Source of the DNA: Athripsodes cinereus
Lineage: Eukaryota > Arthropoda > Insecta > Trichoptera > Leptoceridae
Length of the DNA: 64,000 nt
Assembly: GCA_947579605.1 (NCBI GenBank)
Contig: OX388318.1
Location: forward strand, 4,712,001-4,776,000
Reading direction: 5' to 3'
Positions within the stretch are counted from its first letter, which is position 1, and every line of letters begins with the position of its first letter. The notes under the pieces were generated by a model. The model had not been told where the DNA came from. It made no database searches and saw nothing but the letters and a program-made list of their open reading frames with translations. Shown here one piece after another: positions 1 to 11,200 of the stretch. The position numbers and the translations under genes were made by a program.

Positions 1-965
1 TGAAAACCTTAGACACGCCACTGCTCTTCACTCTCTTCTCTCCTTGTGAGGTTAGGTAGGAATTATATTGGTCTGAAATAGAACAGCTATTTAGAGACAT
101 AGACTCCAACACCTTTTGATGTAATGTTTTCCTTTAATGTATTCTCCATACTACACTCCATTTAAGATACCATCTATCGGAAAATTAGTGAGTGCAAACA
201 CGAAACAATAAATTATATGAATACCATACATTTGATGATATTTTGTCAGTACGTGATATAAACCTTTTTTTTGTGAAGTTCGTGAATTAATTTTTAAAAA
301 CGCCGTTTTTAAAGATGAAACAAGTTGTTTTTAAATCTACTAATTAAAATAAAATACAAAAGCATAATACTCTCAAAAACCAGCAAGTTAAATGAATTTC
401 ACATGAACTCTTACCAAGTATATAATATTCGATTGACTAAACTGGATTATTTTGAAAATATTCTAACAAAATACAGGCTTACACGAGAGTAATGGAGACG
501 AGGGACCTATCGTGTCCTTCAAAGAAGAAAAATTGTCTTTTGCTTTACATACTTTACCAGAAGCAGAACTAGTTTACAAAAATCTCGGTATACGGGTATT
601 AAAATAAAATAATATTGAAATCTCTAAACTCACATACACCTAGAAGTAGTCGGATGAAAATGAGATTATGTTAATTAAGTGAACTTAGAGTGGGTCTATA
701 TTTAGAGTTTTTAAAGACTTCTAGTAAGTCCATACTATATATAATATATTCTAAATAATAATAAGAAAGTCTTTCAGAAGGTAGTAACAGTACCTACTTC
801 TCTCCCTTCTCAAGTATTCAAGAAATGTTAGCGAGAACTCAGACATGTTACTTGAATAACTTGAACTTCAGAAATACTCGTAATTTTTAGAAATTAAAGA
901 TTATAATAAAATAACATATCTACATTATTCTGTATAAATTGAACTCTTTTATAATAAATAATCAG
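1..965. other. AT-rich non-coding stretch
   Basis: No open frame, RNA gene or recognisable repeat is visible. It ends at the start of a 47-bp tandem array. Confidence 0.6.
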
Positions 966-1388
966 TTTCGTTTGTATAGCTTGTTCGTTTACAAAGATAA
1001 TTATTATCACAATTTCGTTTGTGTAGCTTGTTCGTTTACATAGATAATTACTATCACAATTTCGTTTGTATAGCTTGTTCGTTTACATAGATAATTACTA
1101 TCACAATTTCGTTTGTATAGCTTGTTCGTTTACATAGATAATTACTATCACAATTTCGTTTGTATAGCTTGTTCGTTTACAAAGATAATAACTATCACAA
1201 TTTCGTTTGTATAGCTTGTTCGTTTACAAAGATAATTACTATCACAATTTCGTTTGTAAAGCTTGTTCGTTTACATAGATAATTACTATCACAATTTCGT
1301 TTGTATAGCTTTTTCGTTTACAAAGATAATTACTATCACAATTTCGTTTGTATAGATTGTTCGTTTACATAGATAATTATTATCACAA
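966..1388. repeat. 47-bp minisatellite, nine copies
   Basis: Nine head-to-tail copies of a 47-bp unit, each beginning TTTCGTTTGTATAGCTTG and ending ACTATCACAA, with only scattered substitutions between copies. The exact 47-base spacing (966, 1013, 1060 and onward) shows recent unequal expansion. It stops directly before a LINE ORF2 remnant. Confidence 0.95.
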
Positions 1389-1410
1389 TTTTCGTGACAT
1401 CAAATTTAGT

Positions 1411-1524
1411 GTTGCGGGTCCCAGATGCTGGAACAAGCTGCCTCTGTGTCTACGAGAGAAGGTGAATGAAGAGAGCTTTAAAAGAGAGCTGAGGAGGCAC
1501 CTTTTTGCTAGGAGTTTAGGGTGA
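1411..1524 (+). pseudogene. LINE ORF2 C-terminal remnant, CR1/Jockey-like
   Basis: The plus strand reads 37 residues to a TGA stop, with the pattern GPRCWNKLPLCLRE followed by SFKRELRRHLF. This matches the 'LWNxLPxxLR...FKxxLKxHLF' terminal motif of reverse transcriptases in CR1/Jockey-type LINEs. Everything upstream is missing and replaced by the 47-bp array, so this is a 5'-truncated dead copy. Clade assignment is by motif memory only. Confidence 0.7.
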
Positions 1525-2367
1525 TAGACACGGAATACGGCGCCCTTTAGGTCATGTTATGAGTAAACGACGAGTAAATAAAAACAAATGTATTATTTCA
1601 TTTATTTGACGATTAAATTATTATTCTGTGTGGTCTGTTCAATTTTTTGGTCTCTCCATTTTGCTGGTACTCGGCCCCTTCCACCGTCCCCATGATAGCA
1701 TTTAATAACTGACAGAGAGGATTAAATTTACTATCTGGATTAGAAATGATAGATCTAAGTAATAATACATTATCTACTATTACGTAGACTAAATAAATAT
1801 TTTGATACGTAATATAATTCATATTAATACAAATATTTTATGTCTACTTCATAATCACACGTGCTACGCAGGAACGAAAAAATATTTGTAACATTACAAA
1901 TTCATCTGGGGTAGCAATTAAGGGTTAACACGTGTAATAAGGGATATACATTTTCATTATTGCTAATACATAATATGTTAATATCGATCAGTTGTCGATA
2001 TCTACAATAACAGAAGGTATCTCCTACAATTTATTAAGGTATCCTCTGAACCTAATAAATAACAATACCACTAAAATGAGTCATTCACGATCGGTGGCAT
2101 ACGTAGTGGATTATTAACATATTTCTAAGATTGTATTTGTTTGGGTAGTTTAATAGTTTAGAAATTGTTTCACATCGTACGATTCGATTGTCATAATTAT
2201 CAAATACTCTAAAAAAAGAATCAAATGTAAAAATATACAAAACTCAAAACAGAAAGCTGCATGATACCTATAATTATGAGTCAACCACCTGGAGAACCCC
2301 CGGCAGAGAAAAAATCTCTTTTTTTTATAACAAAACAAAAAATCTGATGAACCACAATGTTGATAAT
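1525..2367. other. LINE 3' flank and AT-rich sequence
   Basis: The first hundred or so bases probably include the 3' UTR of the preceding LINE remnant. The rest shows no gene. Confidence 0.4.
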
Positions 2368-2902
2368 GTGGTGTTCTCACTTTGGCGAATATCGCTAGGG
2401 CACCAAAATATCGCCAGCCATTTGAACCGTGTGAACAAAATGACAGCTAGTCTGAAACGATAAAAACCAGTAGAAACGATATCGTCTCGAGTTGACCACC
2501 TTCCAACTTTCTCGGGCGATCGAACGATTTGCACATGCGCAGATATGCGCGGCGTTTGTGTCTATGGTAAAAGCTATATAACCTATAAATTTTATAATGT
2601 TTCCCGCTTCGTGACAGCTGTTATCTTTTTTGTTGGTTTGTGGCGTTTGTTTCCTTAATTAAAAGGCGCCTTATAACCTCTACTATAACATTTTCGACTA
2701 AAAATAAACACTTCGCGATCTCCATATCGACGCCATTTTGAAAACAGTGTCAAAATCAAAGCGCATCTGACAGATCGTTTCTATATCGGTGGACTTGTGT
2801 GAACAGGTGTGACGATCAATGGGCGTACGGCGAATTTTGTTTTTTCGCCTGGCGTTATATTTTGAAATTCGGCTGGCGATATTCGCCAAATGTGAACACC
2901 CC
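2368..2902 (+). mobile_element. Non-autonomous TIR element, copy 1 of an inverted pair
   Basis: About 535 bp bounded by imperfect inverted repeats: left GTGGTGTTCTCACTTTGGCG, right the complement of GGGGTGTTCACATTTGGCG. TGGCGAA-type motifs recur near both ends. No transposase is present. A second copy lies in opposite orientation at 3509-4021. Both copies are flanked by AT on each side. No longer target duplication is visible, so the superfamily is undetermined. Confidence 0.85.
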
Positions 2903-3089
2903 ATAAACGACACTAACAAATTTGAACGAAGTTTGAAATCAAATATAAATATAAAACGCAGTCTAAACGGTAAGCTAAAGAAAGATGTGGAGTAAACAGT
3001 AAATCAATCAGATATAATATAAATAATGATTATAAAAAGTAATATAAAATAATAAACAACTATAACAATAATTGCTTATTAATAGTAAG

Positions 3090-3280
3090 ATTTCAATTGT
3101 CCTGTAAAAGGCAGGAGTTCGTAACACATGATATAATATATTATAAGACAATAAATATTATTTACAATTCAGTAACGAGGCATGTCCCTCATCCTGAACG
3201 TCTTATTTTTTTTATTTCAGTGAGTCCGATGGTCATTCCCACTTGTGGGATATACCGTGATGGTAAAGCAGAAAAGTTTT
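3090..3280 (+). repeat. SINE-A copy, degenerate
   Basis: Contains the family landmarks TGTCCTGTAAAAGGCAGG, then CCTCATCCTGAACGTCTTAT, then CCCACTTGTGGGATATACCG. Internally diverged. Confidence 0.75.
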
Positions 3281-3508
3281 CTGAACTATCCTACGGTTTG
3301 GTCTCTAGTCCTAGTTACGTTCTTGAATTGTGAGAATCATTATTATTTATTATATATGTAAATTTTATTATTGTTTTTTCATACATTAATATCCGTATCG
3401 AGATAGCGCATCGCACAATAAACTGTATTGTTCTTTAACCCTTTAAGGTCTACGGGAAGTATACTTCTTCACGGACTGATATACTAACTCATTTGCAAAC
3501 TCACTCAT

Positions 3509-4021
3509 GGGGTGTTCACATTTGGCGAATATCGCCAGGCGAATTTCAAAATACATCGCCAGGCGAAAAAACAAAATTCGCCGGACATCCATTGATCGTC
3601 ACACCTGTTCACACAGTCCACCAATATAGAAACGATCTGTCAGATGCGCTTTGATTTTGACACTGTTTTCAAAATGGCGTCGAGATGGAGATCGCGAAGT
3701 GTTTATTTTTAGTCGAAAATGTTATAGTAGAGGTTATAAGGCGCCTTTTAATTAAGGAAACAAACGCCACAAACCAACAACAAAGATAACAGCTGTCACG
3801 AATCGGGAAACATTGTAAAATTTATAGGTTATAAAGTCTTTACCATAGATACGAACACCGCGCACATCTGCGCATGCGCGAATTTCAATCGGTCGAAAAG
3901 TTGGAAGGTGGTCAACTCGAGACGATATCGTTTCTACTGGTTTTTTATCGTTTCAGACTAGCTGTCATTTTGTTCACACGGTTCAAATGGCTGGCGATAT
4001 TCGCCAAAGTGAGAACACCAC
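3509..4021 (-). mobile_element. Non-autonomous TIR element, copy 2 (inverted)
   Basis: About 513 bp, the reverse complement of the element at 2368-2902, with clear similarity over the whole length including the central GGCGCCTTTTAATTAAGG region. The two copies form a roughly 1.65-kb inverted repeat with a 606-bp spacer. It has no transposase; the short open frame at its right end is incidental. Confidence 0.85.
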
Positions 4022-4062
4022 ATCACTGTCATTTGTGTTTCATATTACTACTACTATATTAT

Positions 4063-4172
4063 TAGCCGGCAGATCACTGCATTAAGTAAACATACAAGCG
4101 GTCCTCTCCGGGACAAAAATAATAATTTAGGATGGATGCCAGACGTCATTGCTGAATATAAGATGTAAAATG
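4063..4172 (-). repeat. SINE-A copy, partial
   Basis: Reverse-orientation landmarks are seen: CGGTCCTCTCCG, GGATGGATGCCAGACGTCAT and AAGATGTAAAATG. It is cut by the adjacent LINE 3' tail. Confidence 0.75.
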
Positions 4173-4310
4173 TTTTTTTTTATTTTATTAATTCGTAACT
4201 TTACTGTACATTGATTAAAAACAATTCCATTGAATATATACATTCAAATTTAATACAATCAATATACCAAGGGTGAGTTTATCGCAAAGGTGCGATCTCT
4301 TCCAACTAAA
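4173..4310 (-). mobile_element. LINE 3'-tail fragment with conserved stem-loop
   Basis: On the minus strand this reads TTGGAAGAGATCGCACC, then a short hairpin (ATCGCA/TGCGAT), then roughly 100 bp ending in an A-rich tail. The same module occurs at 43923-44049, 57218-57341 and (plus strand) 28494-28560, all 5'-truncated. This is typical of dead LINE insertions. Confidence 0.65.
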
Positions 4311-4674
4311 CCAAATATTGTATATTTTATTGTTTAATACTAAGAATTACATTGAAAAATGGTTTTTATATCATATCAAGTTTTTTCTAGAAATGTCTAA
4401 ACATTTGTATATTAACATATGTCATTTTAAATATGCGACGTAAATATCAAAAATGATTTGTAGAGACCCTACTGTTCCTGAAAGGGTTAATATTAATAGT
4501 AGATAATAAAAACATAATCTAACTGGCGTATACTGGTTATATTATACATAATAGTTATGTATATGTACCTACTATCGTACCTATACATACCTACACAAAC
4601 ATCACTAAATAATAAAAGTGTATTGGTGTGCGCGGGCTCATCTAAGGAATGTCAGTAACAGTGAAATTTGAAAA
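4311..4674. other. AT-rich non-coding stretch
   Basis: Nothing recognisable. Confidence 0.5.
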
Positions 4675-4945
4675 CAGTATCATCCATCCATACCATCACG
4701 ATATCTCCCTCAAAAAGCGGGTAGCCAGCAGACTAGATGCATGTAATAAATATGCAAGCCGTCCTCTCTGTGTCGACAAAAAAATAATCATTCAGTATTG
4801 ATAGCAAACCTTATCACTGAATTCAAAATATAAAATGTCTTTATTTACAAACACCTGCCTTTTACAGGACACTCGAAAATTTTAAGAAAAGAGCGGGAGG
4901 GATCAACTTTTTCTCGGATGCTCCACGAATTGAAGAATTGCACTG
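4675..4945 (-). repeat. SINE-A copy, near full length
   Basis: Reverse orientation: GGGTAGCCAGCAGAC, ATGCAAGCCGTCCTCTC, then CACCTGCCTTTTACAGGACA and GGATGCTCCACG. It contains both the head and tail landmarks of the family. Confidence 0.85.
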
Positions 4946-4964
4946 AAATTTAAAAAAAAGTATC

Positions 4965-5190
4965 ATTCATCGATCCCATTACGACATCTACCACAAATAG
5001 GGTAGCCAGCGAACCAGCTACTTATAATAAACATGCAAGTCCTCCTCTCCGTGCCAACTAACTTTGAATTAAAGATGTAAAATGTTATAAAACGTGATTT
5101 TTGCAAATAACTGCCATTTACAGTAGGACTCTCAAAAACCTACAGCAAAGAGTGAGATGTCTATTTTTGATCAGAAACTCCGTGGGATGT
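4965..5190 (-). repeat. SINE-A copy with internal deletion
   Basis: Reverse orientation: GGGTAGCCAGCGAACCAG, CATGCAAGTCCTCCTCTCCG, then AACTGCCATTTACAGTAGGA. The middle GATGAGG/CATCCTGAATG segment is missing. Confidence 0.75.
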
Positions 5191-5264
5191 GATAAAAGAA
5201 GTAGATACATTCTTTAGATTAGAAGCAAAAACGTGATTTCCACAATCAAAATCGTGGGATCCCC

Positions 5265-5341
5265 GTAGTAACAATGGACTCACCGTAACAGAAAAGGTTT
5301 CCCACATTTTTAAGTTTGTTTTCGGGAGTCCTGAAAAGGGC
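5265..5341 (+). repeat. SINE-A 5' fragment
   Basis: Only the head is seen: GGTTTCCCACATTTTTAAG, then TTTTCGGGAGTCCTGAAAAG. A separate small middle fragment (CACCCATCCTGAATGTCTTT) lies at about 5653-5677. Confidence 0.55.
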
Positions 5342-5705
5342 TGATATCTATAAAATATAACGTGTTAGACATTCAACAATTTCATTCGAACATTGTTAAT
5401 AAAAAAATATTTGAAAAAGTACTTACTTAAAAGTATTACCTCAAATTGATCATAATTATGTTATACACGTACCTACTTATGATAAAAAATCTTTTTATGT
5501 ACCTACCTAATAAAGTACCTCAAATTTTTGTTTATAAGTTGGTAAGAAAGGGATCTTAATTGGTCTGCTCATTGTAATGATAATTTGTTTATATTTATTG
5601 GTACAACTGCATGATCCATATAGAATAATTCAAGTATAAATAAAATAAAATATGTCACCCATCCTGAATGTCTTTAGTGAAACTTAGAAGCCTATATATT
5701 GTATG

Positions 5706-6250
5706 TAGTGTTGTGGAATTCTCAAGAAATAATTTTTGGAGAAATTTACCGAGAAATTTCTCGAAGTAGAGAATTTACGGAGAACTTTTTTTATTTTTTA
5801 TTTTACAGTATAATAATAATAAATACTTTATTCAATCAATCAATAACAATTTACAAATGTTGAGACAATTTATCACCAATATGGCTACAATTAATTATGA
5901 AAACAAAAAAATGTTAGGTACCTACCAAAAAATGGTACCTACCAAAAAATGCTAATAACTGATGAAAAATATTTATGTTTGACACCCCACATGTCCATAT
6001 TTAAGTTAAAAAAAAATTGCAGGTACGTACATGGAAAAAAAAGTGTTAATAACCTCTGATTTGGGCCTTAATCAGCCCCACAAATTTTTGGATCAATCAG
6101 GTTGGCTGCGAAGTGTACTGGGCGAATGGTCATAATACCACTAAGAAAAATTATGGAGAGAAATTTCTCTTCCATCGGAGGAGAAATTCTCAGAGAAATT
6201 TCTCGTTCTCGAGAAATTTCTTTGGAGAATTTTCTCTTCTCACATCACTA
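5706..6250 (+). mobile_element. hAT-like MITE, copy 1, with perfect 8-bp TSD
   Basis: A 545-bp element with ends TAGTGTTGTGGAATTCTC and (complement) TAGTGATGTGAGAAGAG. It is flanked by the identical 8-bp duplication ATTGTATG at 5698-5705 and 6251-6258. Both termini are rich in GAGAAATTTCTC-type palindromes. There is no transposase. An 8-bp TSD with TAGTG ends supports the hAT superfamily. A second copy lies inverted at 51110-51607. Confidence 0.92.
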
Positions 6251-6258
6251 ATTGTATG

Positions 6259-6769
6259 TATGTTTATCGAATACAATGAATCTTTTAGCTATTCATCTTG
6301 TGACATTTCCGTGATTGTATAGATAAATATATTTACCCTCCTTTACACGAGACTTGTCTCTATAAGGAGGATGTTTAGATTTAAGTTTTTATCAAATAGT
6401 CTATGTATTGTCATGTCTGTATAATTGTTATGTTAAATAAAATAAATAAAATAAAAATTATAGATTCACGTAGAAGCATATCAGGTTTATTGACCGCTGA
6501 ACCATAGAGGTCACATAACAAAAGTCTTCATATTTTTGATTTAAATCTGATTTACTCGGTCAAGCAAGATAGAAATGTCTTTATTAACTTTATCTAGACA
6601 GGAGATTATATATTAAATAACAACGTGTTATGTTTTGACTTTTCATTGTGTTATCTATACAAAAATATTTCAGGAATTTATATATTCATTATTGTTATTC
6701 CTCTATCTAGGTATATACATCATATTAACACACATTTGATCGGCATAAAATACATATGCATCTATTTTC
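6259..6769. other. AT-rich stretch with a possible LINE 3' tail
   Basis: An AATAAAATAAATAAAAT run near 6434-6457 looks like a retroposon tail on the plus strand. Nothing else is supported. Confidence 0.4.
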
Positions 6770-6885
6770 AGAGATGAGAGTTGCCACCCCTCCTGAATAT
6801 ATTGATTTTCGTTGGCACGGAGAGAACAGCTTGCTCAATTGTTGCATGCGGCTGGTCTACTGGCTATCCCAATTGTGGGATAAAA
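6770..6885 (+). repeat. SINE-A 3' half
   Basis: GCCACCCCTCCTGAATATAT, then TTGGCACGGAGAGAACAGC, then GGCTGGTCTACTGGCTATCC. Truncated on both sides. Confidence 0.8.
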
Positions 6886-7060
6886 CATTCAAGTTTTGAA
6901 AGAATATATTTGACCTCGTTCCACTATAAACTACTTCATAATGTCAACCAATACACTCTTGTAAAATCAAATTTTCAATTTTTATTACTACGAGTATTTA
7001 AACCATAAATTACATTATTTAATTCACTGTGTCGGTGTTTAGGTAGTAGAATTCCATATC

Positions 7061-7254
7061 GAAATAATAAAACAAATGTTTTATTCTACTAACGGTTTAT
7101 TATGTGAGAGAGACGTCTTTCGTCTGATGAGGACATTGTCTTTCGTCTGATGAGGACATTGTCAATCTCGGATTGACAATGTCCTCATCAGACGAAAGAC
7201 GTCTCTCTCACATAATAAACCGTTAGTAGAATAAAACATTTGTTTTATTATTTC
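7061..7254. repeat. Fold-back palindrome, about 194 bp
   Basis: The left arm starting GAAATAATAAAACAAATG is perfectly complementary to the right arm ending CATTTGTTTTATTATTTC. Pairing runs through ACTAACGGTTTATTATGTG to a three-base centre near GATTGACAATGTCC. A 23-bp unit (GTCTTTCGTCTGATGAGGACATT class) is duplicated in the left arm only. There is no coding content and no obvious TSD. Confidence 0.93.
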
Positions 7255-8322
7255 TACATTATTTAAAACCAAAATACTCAAACATTGTATAATAGCATCA
7301 TAATACATAATATTATAGTTCCTAATGATATATATTAGGTACTTTCATAATGTAATATTTGGTTTACCAGGTATATCCCAAACATTCTAACATAAATATT
7401 GTTTTACATATATATAGAGCCAAAACAAACTATGTAACTTATTATCTCTTCTCATTGTATAATATTTCTCTAAACAAAATGATATAATATATATTACACT
7501 ATAAAGCATAAAATAATCTCACCTATTTGTAATTTAATATATAAGAAACAAATGAAATTAGTTTGACAATGACTTTAAACGCCGAAACCGGTCACTGTGT
7601 AATTTTATGTACATAGTAAAAACAAAATCGATTGTGTTTTCTTCCATATTTAATATTGAAGTCATTCAAAATCGTCAAGCGAACCAGAGATAAAAATATT
7701 ATTCATTGAACGAGACAATTTGTTAATTTACTGACATAAGTAATATACCTACTCACTATAATATTGACATAAGCAAAAGGAATTGGCCAGCTCATACACG
7801 TAAAGGATGTGATGGATATGATGACCCCCAATATACACCAAGTTTCAGTTAATTGTTTTTAACAATACCTACATCTACATATATTAGTTTCTGAGAAGAC
7901 CTTCTGACCGTTTTTATATGGTTGTCCTACTAACTAAAAACTTACACAATGAAATACATTATGAAGTAGTTAATGCCGTTACTAAAATAGCACTCGTAGA
8001 CAACTAATTTAAACGATAAAGTGTGTCTACAAACTATTAGTACTATTAAGAGAACGTCCAAGGACGCATGTTGTAGCACCTCATCTCATCGTTATTATAC
8101 CTTATCAGATATGTATGTACGAAATCATTAAATAAACAAACAATAATAGGTATGTTTACATCACCATCACATAACCTCACCACTTCCCTTGCGGAGTAGG
8201 CAAAACGGATCCGAGTGCGACTTGCTTTTATTCACAAATACACAATTTGTGAGAAATATCAATAAATTTTATCATTTGTTCTATCAACCATTTTGATAAT
8301 CCATAGAGGTATAGAGTATTTT
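7255..8322. other. AT-rich non-coding stretch
   Basis: No open frame or repeat recognised. Confidence 0.5.
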
Positions 8323-8690
8323 AATAATCTATCTATTAGTCTTAGAAATATTAAGGAATACAACATGTTTAAAACCAAACTAAAGACTTATATGGCAAAA
8401 GAAAATACCTAATATTGATTGAATGTATTGAAGAGAGAATGAACATGACTTGAAAAAAGATTTGAAATTATTGTACCGTTTTTAATAGTTGTTATGGTTT
8501 TTGTACCTTCTGTGTTACTTTATAAATATTGTAAATATAAGTATATAATAATTATGTATTACCGTCTGGACACAAGCTATATTAGCTTCGCCAGATGAGT
8601 GAATTTTTCTTGTGAACTTTTTTTTATATTTTGTATGTATATTATGTATTTTTTTGTAACATTTTTATTAAATAAATAAATTTAAAAAAA
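8323..8690 (+). pseudogene. LINE ORF2 C-terminus plus 3' UTR and A-rich tail
   Basis: A short frame ends ISLRNIKEYNMFKTKLKTYM and stops at 8410-8412, resembling the terminal 'LPxxIRxxxxxxxFKxxLKxYL' motif of CR1/Jockey-type reverse transcriptases. A roughly 280-bp 3' UTR follows, with a hairpin (AAGCTATATTAGCTT), then a TAAATAAATAAATTT-type tail. It is 5'-truncated. Confidence 0.65.
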
Positions 8691-8806
8691 AACAATTTAT
8701 ATTAATTAAAATACGTTGATCACGAATATTCTAATAAGAAACGATAAATTAAAACTTTTCATTTATTATTTTCATTTTCAAAATCACTGTAATTGAATAA
8801 TCCCGT

Positions 8807-8885
8807 TGTGACGTCATTATAGGCGGTAAGTTGTAATATAACGCATTTGACTAGAAGTTTGTCTTTACCGCCTGATGACGTCACA
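8807..8885. repeat. 79-bp palindromic mini-element with two TGACGTCA sites
   Basis: The left arm TGTGACGTCATTATAGGCGG pairs with the right arm CCGCCTGATGACGTCACA. Each arm contains the full CRE palindrome TGACGTCA. It may be a tiny fold-back MITE; no TSD is obvious. Confidence 0.7.
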
Positions 8886-8944
8886 CATCTATTCCGTCAT
8901 GAATGGACCTTTTTGAGCAAAGTGCGAAAATTGGTATTTCAAAT

Positions 8945-9476
8945 CGACGGCTTAATCCGCAAACAAGATAACTCCCTTAAACCAAACTTTTCAGGAGCAA
9001 CATAAAACATTATCATATATCAATAAATACATTAAAATGATTTTTCATTGCTGTTTTTTATTGTTTTTAAGTTAAAAATCAGTAATAAATAATAATAATG
9101 TAGAATTAATAACATAATTTTTCAAAATTTCTTCTAAAGGAGGAGTTAGCATTTTTGCTAACCATATTTTCATACAATTTCAATGGAGTTAGCGTTATTT
9201 CAGTTTCATGGGTGCATGTTTTCTAACAAAAACGTCACCGCACACTGACAGCCGTCATACAAATGGCGGTAAAATAACGGAGTTAGCGTTTTTACCAAAT
9301 TGCCAGATGTTTGCATGGAGTTATCTTATTTTTGTGTAGCATTCTTTGTTAGTTTTAAAAAATATTTGGGAGTTATCATTTTACAGGATTATGTGTTACA
9401 TCTAATAAAATCTGTTAGCGCAATAAAATCAATTTGACAAAAAAAGGAGTTATCTCGTTTGCGGATTAGACCGTCG
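8945..9476. mobile_element. Non-autonomous TIR element with candidate 4-bp TSD
   Basis: A 532-bp segment with about 31-bp inverted repeats: left CGACGGCTTAATCCGCAAAC, right the complement of CGACGGTCTAATCCGCAAAC. AAAT lies at both borders (8941-8944 and 9477-9480). GGAGTTA(G/T)C is repeated many times inside. It has no transposase. Confidence 0.85.
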
Positions 9477-9544
9477 AAATGGCGATAAAAGCCTTAAAAA
9501 TGCATTAGTGAAAAAATAAAGTCATTTAATTTTTCAATTTTTTT

Positions 9545-9605
9545 GTACTGAACCTTAGACCCCTTGTTCACGAGGCCTAGACTCTGCGTCCAGGCTACCG
9601 ACGAA
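9545..9605 (-). repeat. tRNA-derived SINE, head fragment
   Basis: Reverse complement of the head of the SINE at 31456-31644: GAGTTCGTCGGTAGCCTGG, then GGCCTCGTGAACAAGGGGTC, ending at a degraded B box (GGTTCAGTAC). Truncated just after the B box. Confidence 0.75.
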
Positions 9606-11049
9606 CTCATTTGATTGTAGGTGTAATATAAAAAATATTTATAAAAACCATTCATAAAAAAATATAAATGAATAAAATAAAGGTAGTATCAATGAAGTAT
9701 TAAATTATTATGGATCGTCATAATGGTCGTTGTTACATATAACAGCAATTAAAAAAAGACAATCAAAACAACTGAACGTCACTCAAGTATTACGTAGGTA
9801 CCTATTGATTTTTACTTGTATTTATATGTATATTTATTCTTTTTGCACATCATCATTGTATAACGGTGTTAAGAAAACAATACCATATTTCAAATACTAG
9901 TGCGATTATATTAATTTTTAATAGTTTTAAAAATACCCACCAACGTTATTTTTGTACATTTGAAACTATTTTTATCGAAAACTTCACCTTTTTCACAATA
10001 TTAGTTTTTACTGTTATTTAAAATCGTAGAGACTCATTTAAAAATCTCAAACATCATCAATTTTTTTTTATTATTATCCAATGTTCTTAAGAACAACAAA
10101 AGTTTATCATAAAAGTTAATCATCCAAAACTATTTTAACCATCGAACAAATTTTAAAACATTTGAACTTCATTATTGAACTTTTTTTAAATATCAAATAG
10201 AATCTGAAAACAAGTGAGTAGCAAACTATAGCAAACATCGTGGAACATGTTTTTAAATAATAGAACAATACTTTAGCCAAAAACTTAATATTAAAACAAT
10301 GTCAACATTAAAAAAAGAACACTATGTATGTTTTTTCAAATGTCGAACGAAGGTTTTGATTGGTCTTAAGTAGTGTAACACTGATTTTTATTTCAAATTT
10401 AGAACGTTCACTTAAACTTTTTATTGGTTTTATTTACAGTAATAGAAGAACACGAAATGTTTTTCAAATTTCGAATAAAGATTTGAATTTTTGATTAGTG
10501 TTGCTATTAGTAGTAACAGTAAAATCACAAGAAACTAACAACTCGATAAACGTAGATAGCGAATAAACTCAAACAGGTCACTGATAAAACACTGTGTGTA
10601 AGTCAGTAATATTATATGTATGTAGTCTTATGTTAACACAATATTATATTGCTTGCTATACGATCATCTATTATGTAGTAGGTACAGTGTACAGTGATAT
10701 AGTACAGACCTACTACTAGCACATTATGCACAATACTGACAGCATTATTGTAAACAAACATAGTCTTAATATTATACATTAAGGAGCTATAAACGAGAGA
10801 TTTATTTCAGACGAGATTTTTAATTTTAGATTCGCTTAGAAGCATCAAATAAGTATAATAATGATCCTCAATTTTTTCATTTTCTTTTTCTTATATTTAT
10901 TCAAGTTCCCTTGATGTTGACTATAACTTGAGAGCATGTATCACTTTCTTAATTGGTTAGAAATTCAATTTGATTAAAATTATGTAGTGTATGTTTAAAA
11001 CAATTTTCAAAATTTCGTTAATTTTATTTTATTTTCACACAGATACACC
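9606..11049. other. AT-rich non-coding stretch
   Basis: No gene or repeat recognised in about 1.4 kb. Confidence 0.5.
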
Positions 11050-11200
11050 GCATTCCACAAATTCACGGCATTTCTCAGTAGTAGGGACCCAGCAGACCAA
11101 CATACAAGCTATCCTTTCCTTGCCAATAAAAGGATAGGTGGCATGCCTCATCGCTGAAAGAATATTTGCCTCTTACACGACACTCGAAAACTATTCTTAT
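11050..11200 (-). repeat. SINE-A copy, partial
   Basis: Reverse orientation: CAGCAGACCAACATACAAGC, CCTTTCCTTGCCAATAAAAG, GGTGGCATGCCTCATCGCTG, then CACGACACTCGAAAAC. Confidence 0.8.

Noticed and set aside
966..1388. Regular 47-bp repeats considered as a CRISPR array
   Set aside because: There are no unique spacers; the whole 47 bp repeats, and the sequence is eukaryotic.
2325..2534. Minus-strand frame sharing sequence with the frame at 3874-4065
   Set aside because: Shared only because both lie in the two copies of a non-coding TIR element.
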